Source of the DNA: Rubrivivax sp.
GTDB lineage: Bacteria > Pseudomonadota > Gammaproteobacteria > Burkholderiales > Burkholderiaceae_C
Length of the DNA: 64,000 nucleotides
Reading direction: 5' to 3'
NCBI GenBank assembly: GCA_022842305.1
Contig: JALHPY010000003.1
Coordinates: forward strand, 1-64,000
The translations under genes were made by a program, and so were the position numbers. The notes under the pieces are model-generated. The model was not told the DNA's origin. It searched no databases and was given only the letters and a program-made list of their open reading frames with translations. Position 1 is the first letter of the stretch. Every line of letters starts with the position of its first letter. This document shows positions 25,735 through 34,687 of this stretch, piece by piece.

Positions 25735-28509
25735 ATGAACCGTCTCCTCTCCCTGGCCGCACTCGTGCTCGCCCTCGGCTCGGCAGCCTTCACGGGCTGC
25801 CGCGGCGATACGCCTGCCAGCCTGCTGGCCAGCGGCAAGCAGCACCTTGCCAAGAAGGACACCCGCGCGGCGGTGATCCAGTTCAAGGCGGCCCTGCAAA
25901 TCGCGCCCGACTCGGCCGAGGCGCGGTACCTGCTGGGTAGCGCGCTGCTGGAAGATGGCGACCCGGTTGCCGCAGCAACGGAACTGGCCAAGGCTGCCGA
26001 GCTGCGCTATGACAACGATGAGGTCGTGCCCGCGATTGCGCGCGCGCTGCTTTTCAGTGGGCAATACCGCAAGCTCACCTCGGGCTATGCCGACCACCCC
26101 GCGCTGGGCACGCCAGCAGCCAACGCGGACCTCAAGACCTCTCTGGCCAATGCCTGGGCCCAGCAGGGTGACCGCGTTGACGCCGAGAAGGCACTGGCCG
26201 ATGCGCTCAAGGCCAAGGCCGATTACGGCCCGGCACTCATTCTGCGTGCGCGCATCCTGGCCGGTGCCGGACAGTTCGACGAAGCCATACGCATGGTCGA
26301 CAGCGTACTCGCGAAGGAGCCGCAGCGGCATGACGCGTGGCACCTCAAGGGCGAACTGCTGCTCTTCGTGAAGCAGGATGCGCCTGGGGCACAAGAGGCC
26401 TTCCACAAGGCCTTGGCGTTACAGAAGGCCTATCTGCCCGCCCACCGCTCGCTCATTGGTATGGAACTGCGGAAGGGCGACGTTGCGGCCTTTGAAGCAC
26501 AGGTCGCGCAGCTCAAGACCGTGCTGCCCAACCACATCCAGACGCGCTTCGCCGAGGCCCAGGTGGCCTTCCTGAAGCGCGATTTCGCTCGCGCCCGTGA
26601 GCTCAATCAGGCGGTGCTGCGTGTGGCCCCGACGCACACGGGGACTCTCTATCTGGCGGGCGCCATCGAGGTCCAGAACGGCTCGCTGTTGATGGCCGAA
26701 AGCTACCTCAGCAAGGTACTGCAAAGCAGCCCGCGCATGATTCTGCCCAGGCGCATGCTCTCCACCGTGTACCTGCGCCTGGGTCAGCCGGCGAAGGCCA
26801 TCGTCACGCTTCAACCCCTGCTCGAAAGCACGGTGGATGACGCCGAGGCCGCAGCCCTGGCTGGTGACGCGGAACTGCAGCTCGGCAATCACGGCAAAGC
26901 CGAGGCGCAGTACCTGCGTGCTTCGACCCTGGCGCCGGACAACCCAAAGTTCCGTACCGCCGTGGCCTTGTCGCAACTGGCCCGCGGCAACACCGACACC
27001 GCTTTCGCCGAACTGCAAGCAGCCGCCACCCAGGACAAGGGCGGCTTTGCCGACCTGGCCCTTATCAGTGCGCGCATGAAGCGCGGCGAACTCGATGCGG
27101 CCTTGGCCGCTGCCGATGCGCTGGTGACCAAGCAGCCGGCCTCTGCAATGGCGCTGACCACACGCGGGCGTATCCAGGTCGCACGCAAGAACAATGCGCC
27201 GGCACGGGCTGACCTGGAGAAGGCGCTCACGATCGATGCCCGTTACTTTCCCGCGGCCACCACGCTGGCGGTGATGGACCTGGCCGACGGTCAGGCGCAA
27301 ACTGCCCGCAGTCGGTTCGAGAAGCAGCTGAAGGAAGACCCGCGAAACTACCAGGCCAGCCTCGCGCTGGCCGATTTGGCGTCACGTTCGGGTGGAAGCG
27401 ACACCGAGGTCGCCCAGATCCTTGCCGAGGCGATCAAGAACTCACCGAGCGAAACATCGCTGCGAGTGGCCCAAGTCAACTTTTACATCCGCGCCAAGGA
27501 CACGAAGCGCGCCCTGGAATCGGCTCAGCAAGCCCGAGCGGCACTGCCCAACAGCGTCGAAGTGCTGGACGCCTTGGGCGCTGCCCAGTTGGGCAGTGGT
27601 GACCTGCAGCAAGCTGTCAGCACCTTCCGCCAACTTGTGGGCTTGAACCCGCAGTCGGCTCAACCGCAGCTGCGCCTGGCCGACACCTATCTCGCGATGA
27701 AGGACCGCGCCTCAGCAGAACGCAGCCTGCGCAGCGCGCTCGAGTTGCAGCCCGACCTGGCGGTGGCACAGCGCCAACTGATGGCGATGGCGCTGGCAGA
27801 CAACCGGCCGCGCGACGCGCTGACGGTGGCGCGCGCGCTTCAGAAGCAGCAACCGAAAGACCCGGCCGGGTACATCTACGAGAGTGACATCCACCTCAAG
27901 CTCAAGGACACCCAGGCTGCCCAGAACGCATTGCGCAACGGCTTGCGTTCAACCGAGAGTTCGCTGATCGCGCAGCGGCTGCACATGCATTTGCGTGTCG
28001 GCAGTCCGGCAGCGGCGGCGGCGCGGTTCGCCGCCGATTGGGAGCGCGCCAATCCCAAGGATGCATCATTCGATTACTACATGGCGGAAGTCGCGCTGAG
28101 CACGGGCGACGAAGCCCAGGCCATGCTGCGCATCAAGCGCGTACTGGAGCAGCAGCCACGCCACGCTGCAGCACTCAACAACCTGGCTTGGTTGATGGTC
28201 AAGCGCGGCGAGAAGGGGGCCGTGGCCGTGGCCGAGCAGGCCAACCAACTGGTACGCGACCGGCCCGCCTTCATGGACACGCTGGCGATGTCGCTGGCAG
28301 CAGAGAACCAGGCCACGCGCGGCCTCGAACTTCAGAAGAAGACGGTGGAACGGGCGCCGGAAGCGTTTATCTTCAGATTCAATCTGGCCAAGATCGCCAT
28401 CAAGGCGGGAGACAAAACCCTGGCACGCACTGAACTCGAGAAGCTGGCCAAGTGGAGCAAGAAGCCCGAAGAGCAAGCCCAGGTGGCCCAACTGCTGCAA
28501 ACACTTTGA
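25735..28509 (+). CDS. prsT: PEP-CTERM system TPR-repeat lipoprotein PrsT (copy 2)
   Basis: Protein of 924 residues built from tetratricopeptide repeats and homologous along its length to the copy at 12198-14960. The lipoprotein signal is MNRLLSLAALVLALGSAAFTGC with lipidated Cys22. Shared landmarks include LLGSALLEDGDPVAAATEL (LLGKSLLASGDPVAALVEL in copy 1) and the C-terminal NNLAWLMVKRGEKGAVAVAE. ATG at 25735 starts 38 bases after the prsR remnant, the order expected for prsR-prsT. It is intact, unlike the genes before it, and the main export operon follows after 150 bases. Copies 1 and 2 are clearly diverged, so one may have a specialised partner. Confidence 0.9.
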   Translation: MNRLLSLAALVLALGSAAFTGCRGDTPASLLASGKQHLAKKDTRAAVIQFKAALQIAPDSAEARYLLGSALLEDGDPVAAATELAKAAELRYDNDEVVPAIARALLFSGQYRKLTSGYADHPALGTPAANADLKTSLANAWAQQGDRVDAEKALADALKAKADYGPALILRARILAGAGQFDEAIRMVDSVLAKEPQRHDAWHLKGELLLFVKQDAPGAQEAFHKALALQKAYLPAHRSLIGMELRKGDVAAFEAQVAQLKTVLPNHIQTRFAEAQVAFLKRDFARARELNQAVLRVAPTHTGTLYLAGAIEVQNGSLLMAESYLSKVLQSSPRMILPRRMLSTVYLRLGQPAKAIVTLQPLLESTVDDAEAAALAGDAELQLGNHGKAEAQYLRASTLAPDNPKFRTAVALSQLARGNTDTAFAELQAAATQDKGGFADLALISARMKRGELDAALAAADALVTKQPASAMALTTRGRIQVARKNNAPARADLEKALTIDARYFPAATTLAVMDLADGQAQTARSRFEKQLKEDPRNYQASLALADLASRSGGSDTEVAQILAEAIKNSPSETSLRVAQVNFYIRAKDTKRALESAQQARAALPNSVEVLDALGAAQLGSGDLQQAVSTFRQLVGLNPQSAQPQLRLADTYLAMKDRASAERSLRSALELQPDLAVAQRQLMAMALADNRPRDALTVARALQKQQPKDPAGYIYESDIHLKLKDTQAAQNALRNGLRSTESSLIAQRLHMHLRVGSPAAAAARFAADWERANPKDASFDYYMAEVALSTGDEAQAMLRIKRVLEQQPRHAAALNNLAWLMVKRGEKGAVAVAEQANQLVRDRPAFMDTLAMSLAAENQATRGLELQKKTVERAPEAFIFRFNLAKIAIKAGDKTLARTELEKLAKWSKKPEEQAQVAQLLQTL

Positions 28510-28529
28510 AACGCCTGCAGGGTGCAAGC

Positions 28530-28546
28530 GTGAAGAATATTCCACG
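28530..28546 (+). promoter_or_regulatory. Operator-like element before the exopolysaccharide operon
   Basis: GTGAAGAATATTCCACG shares AAGAATATTC-AC with the site at 24955 (AAGAATTTTC-AC) and contains the palindrome GAATATTC. It is 117 bases upstream of the export gene. I found no sigma-54 promoter with correct spacing after it. Confidence 0.4.
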
Positions 28547-28662
28547 GTGCGATGTCGAACCCGCTGCGCCGGATCAGTAGCGGTTGCCGGCTGTGACATG
28601 ATCCAAGACTGACCTGCAAACGCTCGGATGCTTGCCGGCGAGGTCGTTCTGGAGAGTCGCCC

Positions 28663-29301
28663 ATGATCGAACTGCACCTTCTGCCGCACCGTCGCGTCGG
28701 CTTGCTCGCATCACTCATTGTGCTGATTGGCACCCTCGCCGGTTGCGGTTCGATGCGCTCGAGCCTGCCACCCGCCCCCGCCACCGCCGCCGCCCCCGAC
28801 TACAGCTACGTCATAGGCGCCGGCGACAACCTCAACATCACCGTCTGGCGCAACCCCGACTTGTCGATGTCGGTTCCGGTGCGGCCCGACGGCAAGATTT
28901 CGGCGCCGCTGGTAGAGGAACTGGTGGTGCAGGGCAAGACCTCGGTCGAGGTGGCGCGAGATGTAGAAAAGAAACTGTCGACCTATGTGCGCGACCCGAT
29001 CGTCACGGTGATCGTCACGGGTTTCGTGGGACCGTTCAGCGAACAGATCCGCGTGATCGGCGAGGCCGCCAAGCCGCAGTTCCTGCCCTACAAGCAGAAG
29101 ATGACACTGCTCGACGTGATGATCGCTGTCGGCGGGCTGACCGACTTTGCCGATGGCAACGGCGCCAGCATCCTGCGCACGGCCGAGGGCAACAAGCAGT
29201 ACGCCGTGCGCCTGCGTGACCTGGTCCGCCGTGGGGATGTTTCGGCCAACGTCGAGATGCGTCCGGGTGACATTCTGATCATCCCGCAAAGCCTGTTCTG
29301 A
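28663..29301 (+). CDS. XrtA/PEP-CTERM system polysaccharide export lipoprotein (Wza-like)
   Basis: Outer-membrane export protein of 212 residues. The lipoprotein signal ends in GTLAGC (Cys28). The polysaccharide-export domain begins with YVIGAGDNLNITVWRNPDLS, followed by a SLBB-like segment (IRVIGEAAKPQFLPY). It forms or lines the channel for polysaccharide exit. It is the first gene of a long same-strand series and is followed 52 bases later by the chain-length protein. Its length is the short form normal for exosortase A loci. Confidence 0.93.
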   Translation: MIELHLLPHRRVGLLASLIVLIGTLAGCGSMRSSLPPAPATAAAPDYSYVIGAGDNLNITVWRNPDLSMSVPVRPDGKISAPLVEELVVQGKTSVEVARDVEKKLSTYVRDPIVTVIVTGFVGPFSEQIRVIGEAAKPQFLPYKQKMTLLDVMIAVGGLTDFADGNGASILRTAEGNKQYAVRLRDLVRRGDVSANVEMRPGDILIIPQSLF

Positions 29302-29353
29302 GCTGCAGCAAGAAGCCTCGCCCAGACGCCCCTAGACCGTCAGCTGATCGCCC

Positions 29354-30946
29354 ATGGAAGAGATCGTCAAGCAGGTTCTCGCCATCCTCAGCGGGATGTG
29401 GAAGTTCCGCTGGCACGGCCTGATCGCCGCCTGGGTGGTGGCTCTCGTTGGCGTCATCGTGGTCTTCCGCATCCCCGACCAGTACGAGGCCTCGGCCCGC
29501 ATCTTCGTCGACACCGATTCCATCCTCAAGCCGCTGATGGCGGGCTTGGCGGTGCAGCCCAATGTCGAGCAGCAGATCGGCATGCTCAGCCGTACCCTGA
29601 TCAGCCGCCCCAACATCGAGAAGCTGATCCGCATGGCTGACCTCGACCTCAAGAGCGAGGGCCGCAACGAGCAGGACTTGCTCATCGACAAGCTGATCAA
29701 GTCCATCGAGATCCGCACCACCAGCGGCATCAACCTGTATTCGTTGAACTATCGTGACCCTGACCAGGAAAAGGCCAAGCGCGTGATCCAGTCGCTGGTC
29801 TCCATCTTCGTCGAATCGGGCCTGGGCGCCAGCCGCAAGGACACCGATTCGGCCAAGACCTTCCTGAGCGAGCAGATCAAGACTTTCGAGACCAAGCTGC
29901 AAGAGGCCGAAGGCCGGCTGAAAGAATTCCGCCTGCGCAACGCCGAGATGCAGAGCGCCGACGGCAAGGACGCGGCGTCACGCCTGGCCGAAATCAACGG
30001 CCAGCTCGAAGCCGCCCGGCTGCAGCTGCGCGAGGCCGAGAACGCCCGCGACGCCGCCCGCCAGCAGCTGCAGGCCGAGCGTACGCAGTCGGGCAACCTG
30101 GCCACGCAAAGCCTGCTGCAGGAGTCTGCCATCTCGGTGTCCACGCCCGAGCTCGACGGCCGCATCGATGGCATCAAGCGCAATCTCGACGGCCTGCTGC
30201 AGCGCTACACCGAGCAGCACCCCGACGTGCAATCCGGCCGCAAGCTGCTCAAGGATCTCGAGGAGCAGAAGCGCAAGGAGATGATCGAGCTGCGCAAGGC
30301 CGCGATGGCAACGGCCGCTGCCGGGCCCGTAGGGGGTGGCAACGCCGGCAGCCTGGCTGCACAAGAGCTCAACCGCATGCTGGCCAATTCCGAGGTCACC
30401 GTGGCAGCGCTGCGCGCGCGCGTGTCCGAGTATTCCGGCCGCCTGGCCCAGGCGCGATCCTCGTTGAAGAACGCGCCGCAGATGGAAGCCGAGGCGGCCC
30501 AGCTCAACCGCGACTACGCCATCACCAAGAAGAACTACGAGGACCTGGTGGCACGACGGCAGTCTGCGGTGATGTCGGGTGAACTCGACGTGGCTTCGGG
30601 CATGGCCGAGTTTCGCCTCATCGACCCGCCGCGCGTCTCGCCGCGGCCGGTGTCGCCCAACCGGCTGCTGCTGGTGCCCGTGGCGCTGCTGGCGGCGCTG
30701 GCGGCGGGCGCGGCGCTGGCCTTCGCCGGCAGCCAGCTGCGGCCCACCTTCAGCGATGCGGGCGAACTGCGCACCAAGACCGGCCTGCCCCTGCTGGGCG
30801 TGGTGACGCTGGTGATGAGCGACGCCGACCGCCGTCTCGAGCGCATGCGGCTGATCCGCTTCGCCTCGGCCTCCGGCAGCCTGATCGGGCTGTTCGTAGC
30901 CGGCCTGATCGCCATGTCCCTCTTGGGGCGCTACGCACTGGTATGA
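29354..30946 (+). CDS. XrtA system polysaccharide chain-length determinant (Wzz/GNVR type)
   Basis: Inner-membrane co-polymerase of 530 residues. A Wzz domain with a first membrane helix (LIAAWVVALVGVIVVF) is followed by a long periplasmic coiled coil rich in Glu, Arg and Gln (about residues 170-340). The GNVR-like segment is MEAEAAQLNRDYAITKKNYE, with a Pro-rich DPPRVSPRPVSPNR before the second helix. It controls polymer length together with the tyrosine kinase encoded 4 bases downstream. Unlike fused Wzc proteins the kinase is separate. Confidence 0.93.
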   Translation: MEEIVKQVLAILSGMWKFRWHGLIAAWVVALVGVIVVFRIPDQYEASARIFVDTDSILKPLMAGLAVQPNVEQQIGMLSRTLISRPNIEKLIRMADLDLKSEGRNEQDLLIDKLIKSIEIRTTSGINLYSLNYRDPDQEKAKRVIQSLVSIFVESGLGASRKDTDSAKTFLSEQIKTFETKLQEAEGRLKEFRLRNAEMQSADGKDAASRLAEINGQLEAARLQLREAENARDAARQQLQAERTQSGNLATQSLLQESAISVSTPELDGRIDGIKRNLDGLLQRYTEQHPDVQSGRKLLKDLEEQKRKEMIELRKAAMATAAAGPVGGGNAGSLAAQELNRMLANSEVTVAALRARVSEYSGRLAQARSSLKNAPQMEAEAAQLNRDYAITKKNYEDLVARRQSAVMSGELDVASGMAEFRLIDPPRVSPRPVSPNRLLLVPVALLAALAAGAALAFAGSQLRPTFSDAGELRTKTGLPLLGVVTLVMSDADRRLERMRLIRFASASGSLIGLFVAGLIAMSLLGRYALV

Positions 30947-30950
30947 AGCC

Positions 30951-31976
30951 ATGACGAGCTTGATCGAACAGGCGGCGCGGCGGCTGGAACAGCTGCGCCA
31001 GGCCGGCGTGGACCTCTCGGAGTTCGAAGCCCCGGCCCCCGCGGCGGCGGCGCCTGTGCCCCGTGTGGCCGAGCCCTTGCCCCCGGAACTGGTTGCGCCC
31101 GCAGCCCTGGCCGTGCCCGATTACATGCCGGACGCGGCGGCCGCCTCGTCCCGTCGCATCGAGATCGACCTCGACACCATCGCCGCGGCCGGCATCGTCA
31201 CGCCCAACTCACCGCGCTCGCACCTGGCCGACCAGTACCGGGTCCTGAAGCGCCCGCTCATCGCCAACGCCATGGCCAAGGGCGCCGCGGCGGTGAAGCA
31301 CGGCAACCTGATCATGATCACCAGCGCCGTGGCGGGTGAAGGCAAGAGCTTCACCTCCATCAACCTGGCCATGAGCATCGCCGCCGAACTGGACCACACG
31401 GTGATGCTGGTCGACGCCGACGTGGCGCGGCCTTCGGTGCTGCGCGTGCTGGGCCTGCCGCCGGCGCCGGGTTTGCTGGACCTGCTGGAAGGCAAGGCCG
31501 AGATGGCCGACGTGCTGCTGCGCACCAACATTGACAAGCTCAGCATCCTGCCCAGCGGGTCGCCGCATCCCAAGGCCACCGAACTGCTGGCCAGCGCCGC
31601 CATGCAGGCGCTGCTGGACGACATGGCCACGCGCTACCAGGACCGCATCATCCTGTTCGATTCGCCGCCGCTGCTGCTGACCACCGAATCGCGCGTGCTG
31701 GCCAGCCACATGGGCCAGATCGTCGTGGTGGTGCATGCCGGCAGCACGCTGCAGGCCACGGTGCAGCAGGCTCTGGCCACCATCGAAAGCTGCCCGCTCA
31801 AGCTGATGGTGCTGAACAAGGCGCGCAGCGGGGCGCAGGGCGCTTACGGCAGCCACGGCTACGGGTATGGTTATGGCTACGGGTATGGCTACGGCTACGG
31901 CGCTGGCAGTGGGCCTGCGCAAGGGCAGGATGCGTCCGCGCCGACACCAGGCGCCGAGCCGGTACGCCAGCCCTGA
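30951..31976 (+). CDS. XrtA-associated bacterial tyrosine autokinase
   Basis: BY-kinase of 341 residues. The Walker A is SAVAGEGKSFTSINLA, the Walker A' is VMLVDADVARPSV and the Walker B is IILFDSPPLLL. The N-terminus (SLIEQAARRLEQLRQAG) is typical of the PEP-CTERM kinase family. The C-terminal tyrosine cluster, the autophosphorylation site, is an unusually regular run of seven Tyr-Gly pairs. The cytoplasmic kinase regulates polymerisation by binding the chain-length protein upstream, and cycles of phosphorylation are expected. Confidence 0.93.
   Translation: MTSLIEQAARRLEQLRQAGVDLSEFEAPAPAAAAPVPRVAEPLPPELVAPAALAVPDYMPDAAAASSRRIEIDLDTIAAAGIVTPNSPRSHLADQYRVLKRPLIANAMAKGAAAVKHGNLIMITSAVAGEGKSFTSINLAMSIAAELDHTVMLVDADVARPSVLRVLGLPPAPGLLDLLEGKAEMADVLLRTNIDKLSILPSGSPHPKATELLASAAMQALLDDMATRYQDRIILFDSPPLLLTTESRVLASHMGQIVVVVHAGSTLQATVQQALATIESCPLKLMVLNKARSGAQGAYGSHGYGYGYGYGYGYGYGAGSGPAQGQDASAPTPGAEPVRQP
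31860..31901 (+). repeat. In-frame (TAY GGN)7 repeat encoding Tyr-Gly pairs
   Basis: Seven tandem hexanucleotide units encode YGYGYG... in the tail of the tyrosine autokinase. Codons alternate TAC/TAT and GGC/GGG/GGT, so the repeat is not perfect at DNA level, but it can still change length by slippage in 6-base steps without breaking the frame. Confidence 0.85.
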
Positions 31977-31983
31977 GCGCGCC

Positions 31984-33498
31984 ATGCCCGACCGCCGTTT
32001 GTGCAGATCACTGTCCCTTTTGGCCTTCGGGGCGCTCTGCCAGGCCGGCGTGCCGGCATGGGCGCAGTCCGCCGGGCGATCCTTTTCCGTCACGCCAGCG
32101 TTTTCGGCTTCCGAGACCTACACCGAAACCCGAGCCAGCCCCACCATCCCCAGCGGCGGCGAGTTCGTGACGCGCCTGAGCCCGGGCATCACGGTGGCCA
32201 GCCGCAGCGGGCGGGTGCAGGGGTCGCTCAACTATGCGCTCAACGCGCTATTCCGATCCGGCAGTGCCGATGCGCGCGAAATCCAGAACAGCCTGAACGC
32301 CGCCTTCACCGCCGAGGCCGTGGAGCGCTGGCTGTTCGTCGACGCGCGGGCCACGATCTCGCAGCAGTCGCTGTCGGCGCAGGGCCTGCAGACGCTGGCT
32401 GACAGCACGCAGGCCAACGCCAACCGGGCTGAGGTGGGCACGGCCAGCCTGTCACCTTATGTGCGGGGCATGCTGGGCGGTGTGGCCAACTACGAGGCGC
32501 GGCTGGAACTCTCGGCCAACGAGGTCAAGGGCAGTTCGACCGCCGACTCCGTCACCACAGGGGGCTCGCTCTCGCTCAGTTCGGCCACGCAGGGCCGTCT
32601 GGGTTGGGGCCTGAGCCTCACGCAGCAGGACGTCGACTACAAGGTGGGCCGGCAGACGACCAGCGGGCGCGCCAATCTCTCGCTCAGCTACAGGGTGGAC
32701 CATGACCTGCAGCTCAGCGTCAACGGCGGCCGCGAATCCACCGATGTGGGTGCCGCCGACCGCCAGAACCAGACCAACTGGGGCGCCGGCCTGACCTGGA
32801 CGCCCACCCCGCGCACCAGCCTACGGCTGCAGTCCGACCGCCGCTACTTCGGCCGCTCGCATTCGTGGGCCCTTTCGCACCGCATGCAGCGATCGTCGTT
32901 CACCTACACCGACACGCGCGACGCCACCGGCGGCGGCGACCCGCAGGGTGTGGGTCAGTCGCGCACGCGCTACCAGGTGTTGCTCGAGCAATACCGGTTC
33001 ATAGAGCCCGATGAGGTGGCGCGCGACCTGCTGGTGCGCGAACTGCTGCGCCAGCAGCCAGAACTGGACCCGAACGAACAGGTGCCCGGCGGCGTGCTCA
33101 GCTCGGCCGTCAGCCTGCAGCGGCGCCAGGATCTGGCCTTCGCCTGGACCGGGCTGCGCGCCGCGCTCAACCTGCAGGGCTTTGCGTCCAACTCGCGCAT
33201 GCTGGACGTCACCGCGGCAAACCCCGACGACGGCGGCACCCGGCTGCGCGGCTACAACGGCTCGCTGTCCTACCGCCTGACGCCGCTGTCCACGATCAGC
33301 CTGACTGGCTCGCGCCAGGTCACCAGCGCCAATTTGCTGGGCACGGGCAACAAGCTGCGCGCGGCCACGCTGAGCTGGACCACCCAGCCCGCGCGGCGCA
33401 TCAGCACCTCGCTGTCGGCGCGCTACACCGTGTTCAACAGCGACACCAGCCCCTACCGCGAAACCAGCCTCACGGCCACGGCCAACCTGCGCTTCTGA
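31984..33498 (+). CDS. PEP-CTERM system-associated outer-membrane beta-barrel protein
   Basis: Protein of 504 residues with a signal peptide (LLAFGALCQAGVPAWAQ). The body has alternating hydrophobic and polar strands typical of a beta-barrel and ends in ETSLTATANLRF with a C-terminal Phe. It fits the conserved hypothetical outer-membrane family of exosortase A loci. ATG at 31984 is 7 bases after the kinase stop; upstream sequence in this frame overlaps the Tyr-Gly region. It probably assists passage or anchoring of polysaccharide at the outer membrane, but its function is not established. Confidence 0.88.
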   Translation: MPDRRLCRSLSLLAFGALCQAGVPAWAQSAGRSFSVTPAFSASETYTETRASPTIPSGGEFVTRLSPGITVASRSGRVQGSLNYALNALFRSGSADAREIQNSLNAAFTAEAVERWLFVDARATISQQSLSAQGLQTLADSTQANANRAEVGTASLSPYVRGMLGGVANYEARLELSANEVKGSSTADSVTTGGSLSLSSATQGRLGWGLSLTQQDVDYKVGRQTTSGRANLSLSYRVDHDLQLSVNGGRESTDVGAADRQNQTNWGAGLTWTPTPRTSLRLQSDRRYFGRSHSWALSHRMQRSSFTYTDTRDATGGGDPQGVGQSRTRYQVLLEQYRFIEPDEVARDLLVRELLRQQPELDPNEQVPGGVLSSAVSLQRRQDLAFAWTGLRAALNLQGFASNSRMLDVTAANPDDGGTRLRGYNGSLSYRLTPLSTISLTGSRQVTSANLLGTGNKLRAATLSWTTQPARRISTSLSARYTVFNSDTSPYRETSLTATANLRF

Positions 33499-33577
33499 CC
33501 CATGGCACGCGCATCCGCACCACCGGCTCTGGGCCGCAGCCTAGCAGCGCGCCTTCGGGTGCGCAGAAGGCACTGAA

Positions 33578-34687
33578 ATGTACGAATCCTTCTACGGCCT
33601 CAGCGCCAAGCCCTTCCAGCTCAACCCCGACCCGGCCTTCTACTTCGCCAGCAAGCAGCATCGGCGCGCCAAGGCCTACCTCGAGTACGGTGTGTCGCGC
33701 AACGAGGGCTTCATCGTCATCACCGGCGAGATCGGCGCCGGCAAGACCATGGTGTTGCGCTCGCTGATCGAAGGCCTGAACGGCAGCAACGTCATCACCG
33801 GCCACCTGGTCACCACCCAGCTGGGCGCCGAAGACACGCTGCGCATGGTGGGCGCGGCCTTCGGCTTTCGCGTCAAGGACGTGCCCAAGTCCGAGCTGCT
33901 GATCACGCTCGAGGCCTTTCTCATCAGCCAGACGAGCAAGGGCAAGCGCTGCCTGCTCATCGTGGACGAGGCGCAGAACCTGACGCCGCGCGCGGTGGAA
34001 GAGCTGCGCATGCTCAGCAACTTCCAGTTCGGCAACCAGGCCTTGCTGCAGAGCTTTCTGGTGGGCCAGCCCGAGTTTCGCGAGATATTGCAGCGGCCCG
34101 AGATGGAGCAGTTCCGCCAACGCGTGGCCGCCACCTGCCACATCGGCCCGCTCGATCTGGAAGAAACGCGCGGCTACATGGAGCACCGGCTCAAGTGTGC
34201 CGGCTCGCAGGGCAAGCCCAGCTTCGAGCCGGGCGTTTTCGAAATCGTCTACAAGGCCAGCGGCGGTATCCCGCGGCGCATCAACGCGGTGTGTGACCGG
34301 CTGCTGCTGGCCGGCTTCCTGGCCGGGCGCACCCTGCTCACCGTGGCCGACACCAACGAAGTGGTGCGTGAGTTCCAGGCCGAAAACGAAGTGCCTTCGC
34401 GCGCTGTGCAGGCGCCGCAACCGGCCATGGCCAGCGGTGAACCCATGATGCCCGGCGGCTTGGCCGGCGCCGTGCTGGACCTGGACCTGAGCAAGCTCAA
34501 GCTCGAGCCCGAGGTGGCCGATGGCATGAGCAAGCAGCTCGCCAGCCTTACTGCCGACCAGCGCACTGACCAGTTGCAGCGCCTTGAGCGCAGCCTGATG
34601 CGGCTGGAGCGCATCAACGTACAGACGCTCTCCCTGCTGCAGAAGCTGGTGAGTGCGGTGCGCAAGACCGAAGACAAGCCCAAATGA
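33578..34687 (+). CDS. XrtA/PEP-CTERM system-associated AAA ATPase (ExeA-like)
   Basis: Protein of 369 residues. It begins with MYESFYGLSAKPFQLNPD, characteristic of ExeA/GspA-type ATPases. The Walker A is GEIGAGKT, the Walker B is CLLIVDEAQNL and the sensor region is GGIPRRINAVCDRLLL. The C-terminal third is a helical, low-complexity tail. It has no membrane helix. It may energise assembly or export of envelope components. The stop overlaps the ATG of wecB (ATGA). Confidence 0.92.
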   Translation: MYESFYGLSAKPFQLNPDPAFYFASKQHRRAKAYLEYGVSRNEGFIVITGEIGAGKTMVLRSLIEGLNGSNVITGHLVTTQLGAEDTLRMVGAAFGFRVKDVPKSELLITLEAFLISQTSKGKRCLLIVDEAQNLTPRAVEELRMLSNFQFGNQALLQSFLVGQPEFREILQRPEMEQFRQRVAATCHIGPLDLEETRGYMEHRLKCAGSQGKPSFEPGVFEIVYKASGGIPRRINAVCDRLLLAGFLAGRTLLTVADTNEVVREFQAENEVPSRAVQAPQPAMASGEPMMPGGLAGAVLDLDLSKLKLEPEVADGMSKQLASLTADQRTDQLQRLERSLMRLERINVQTLSLLQKLVSAVRKTEDKPK

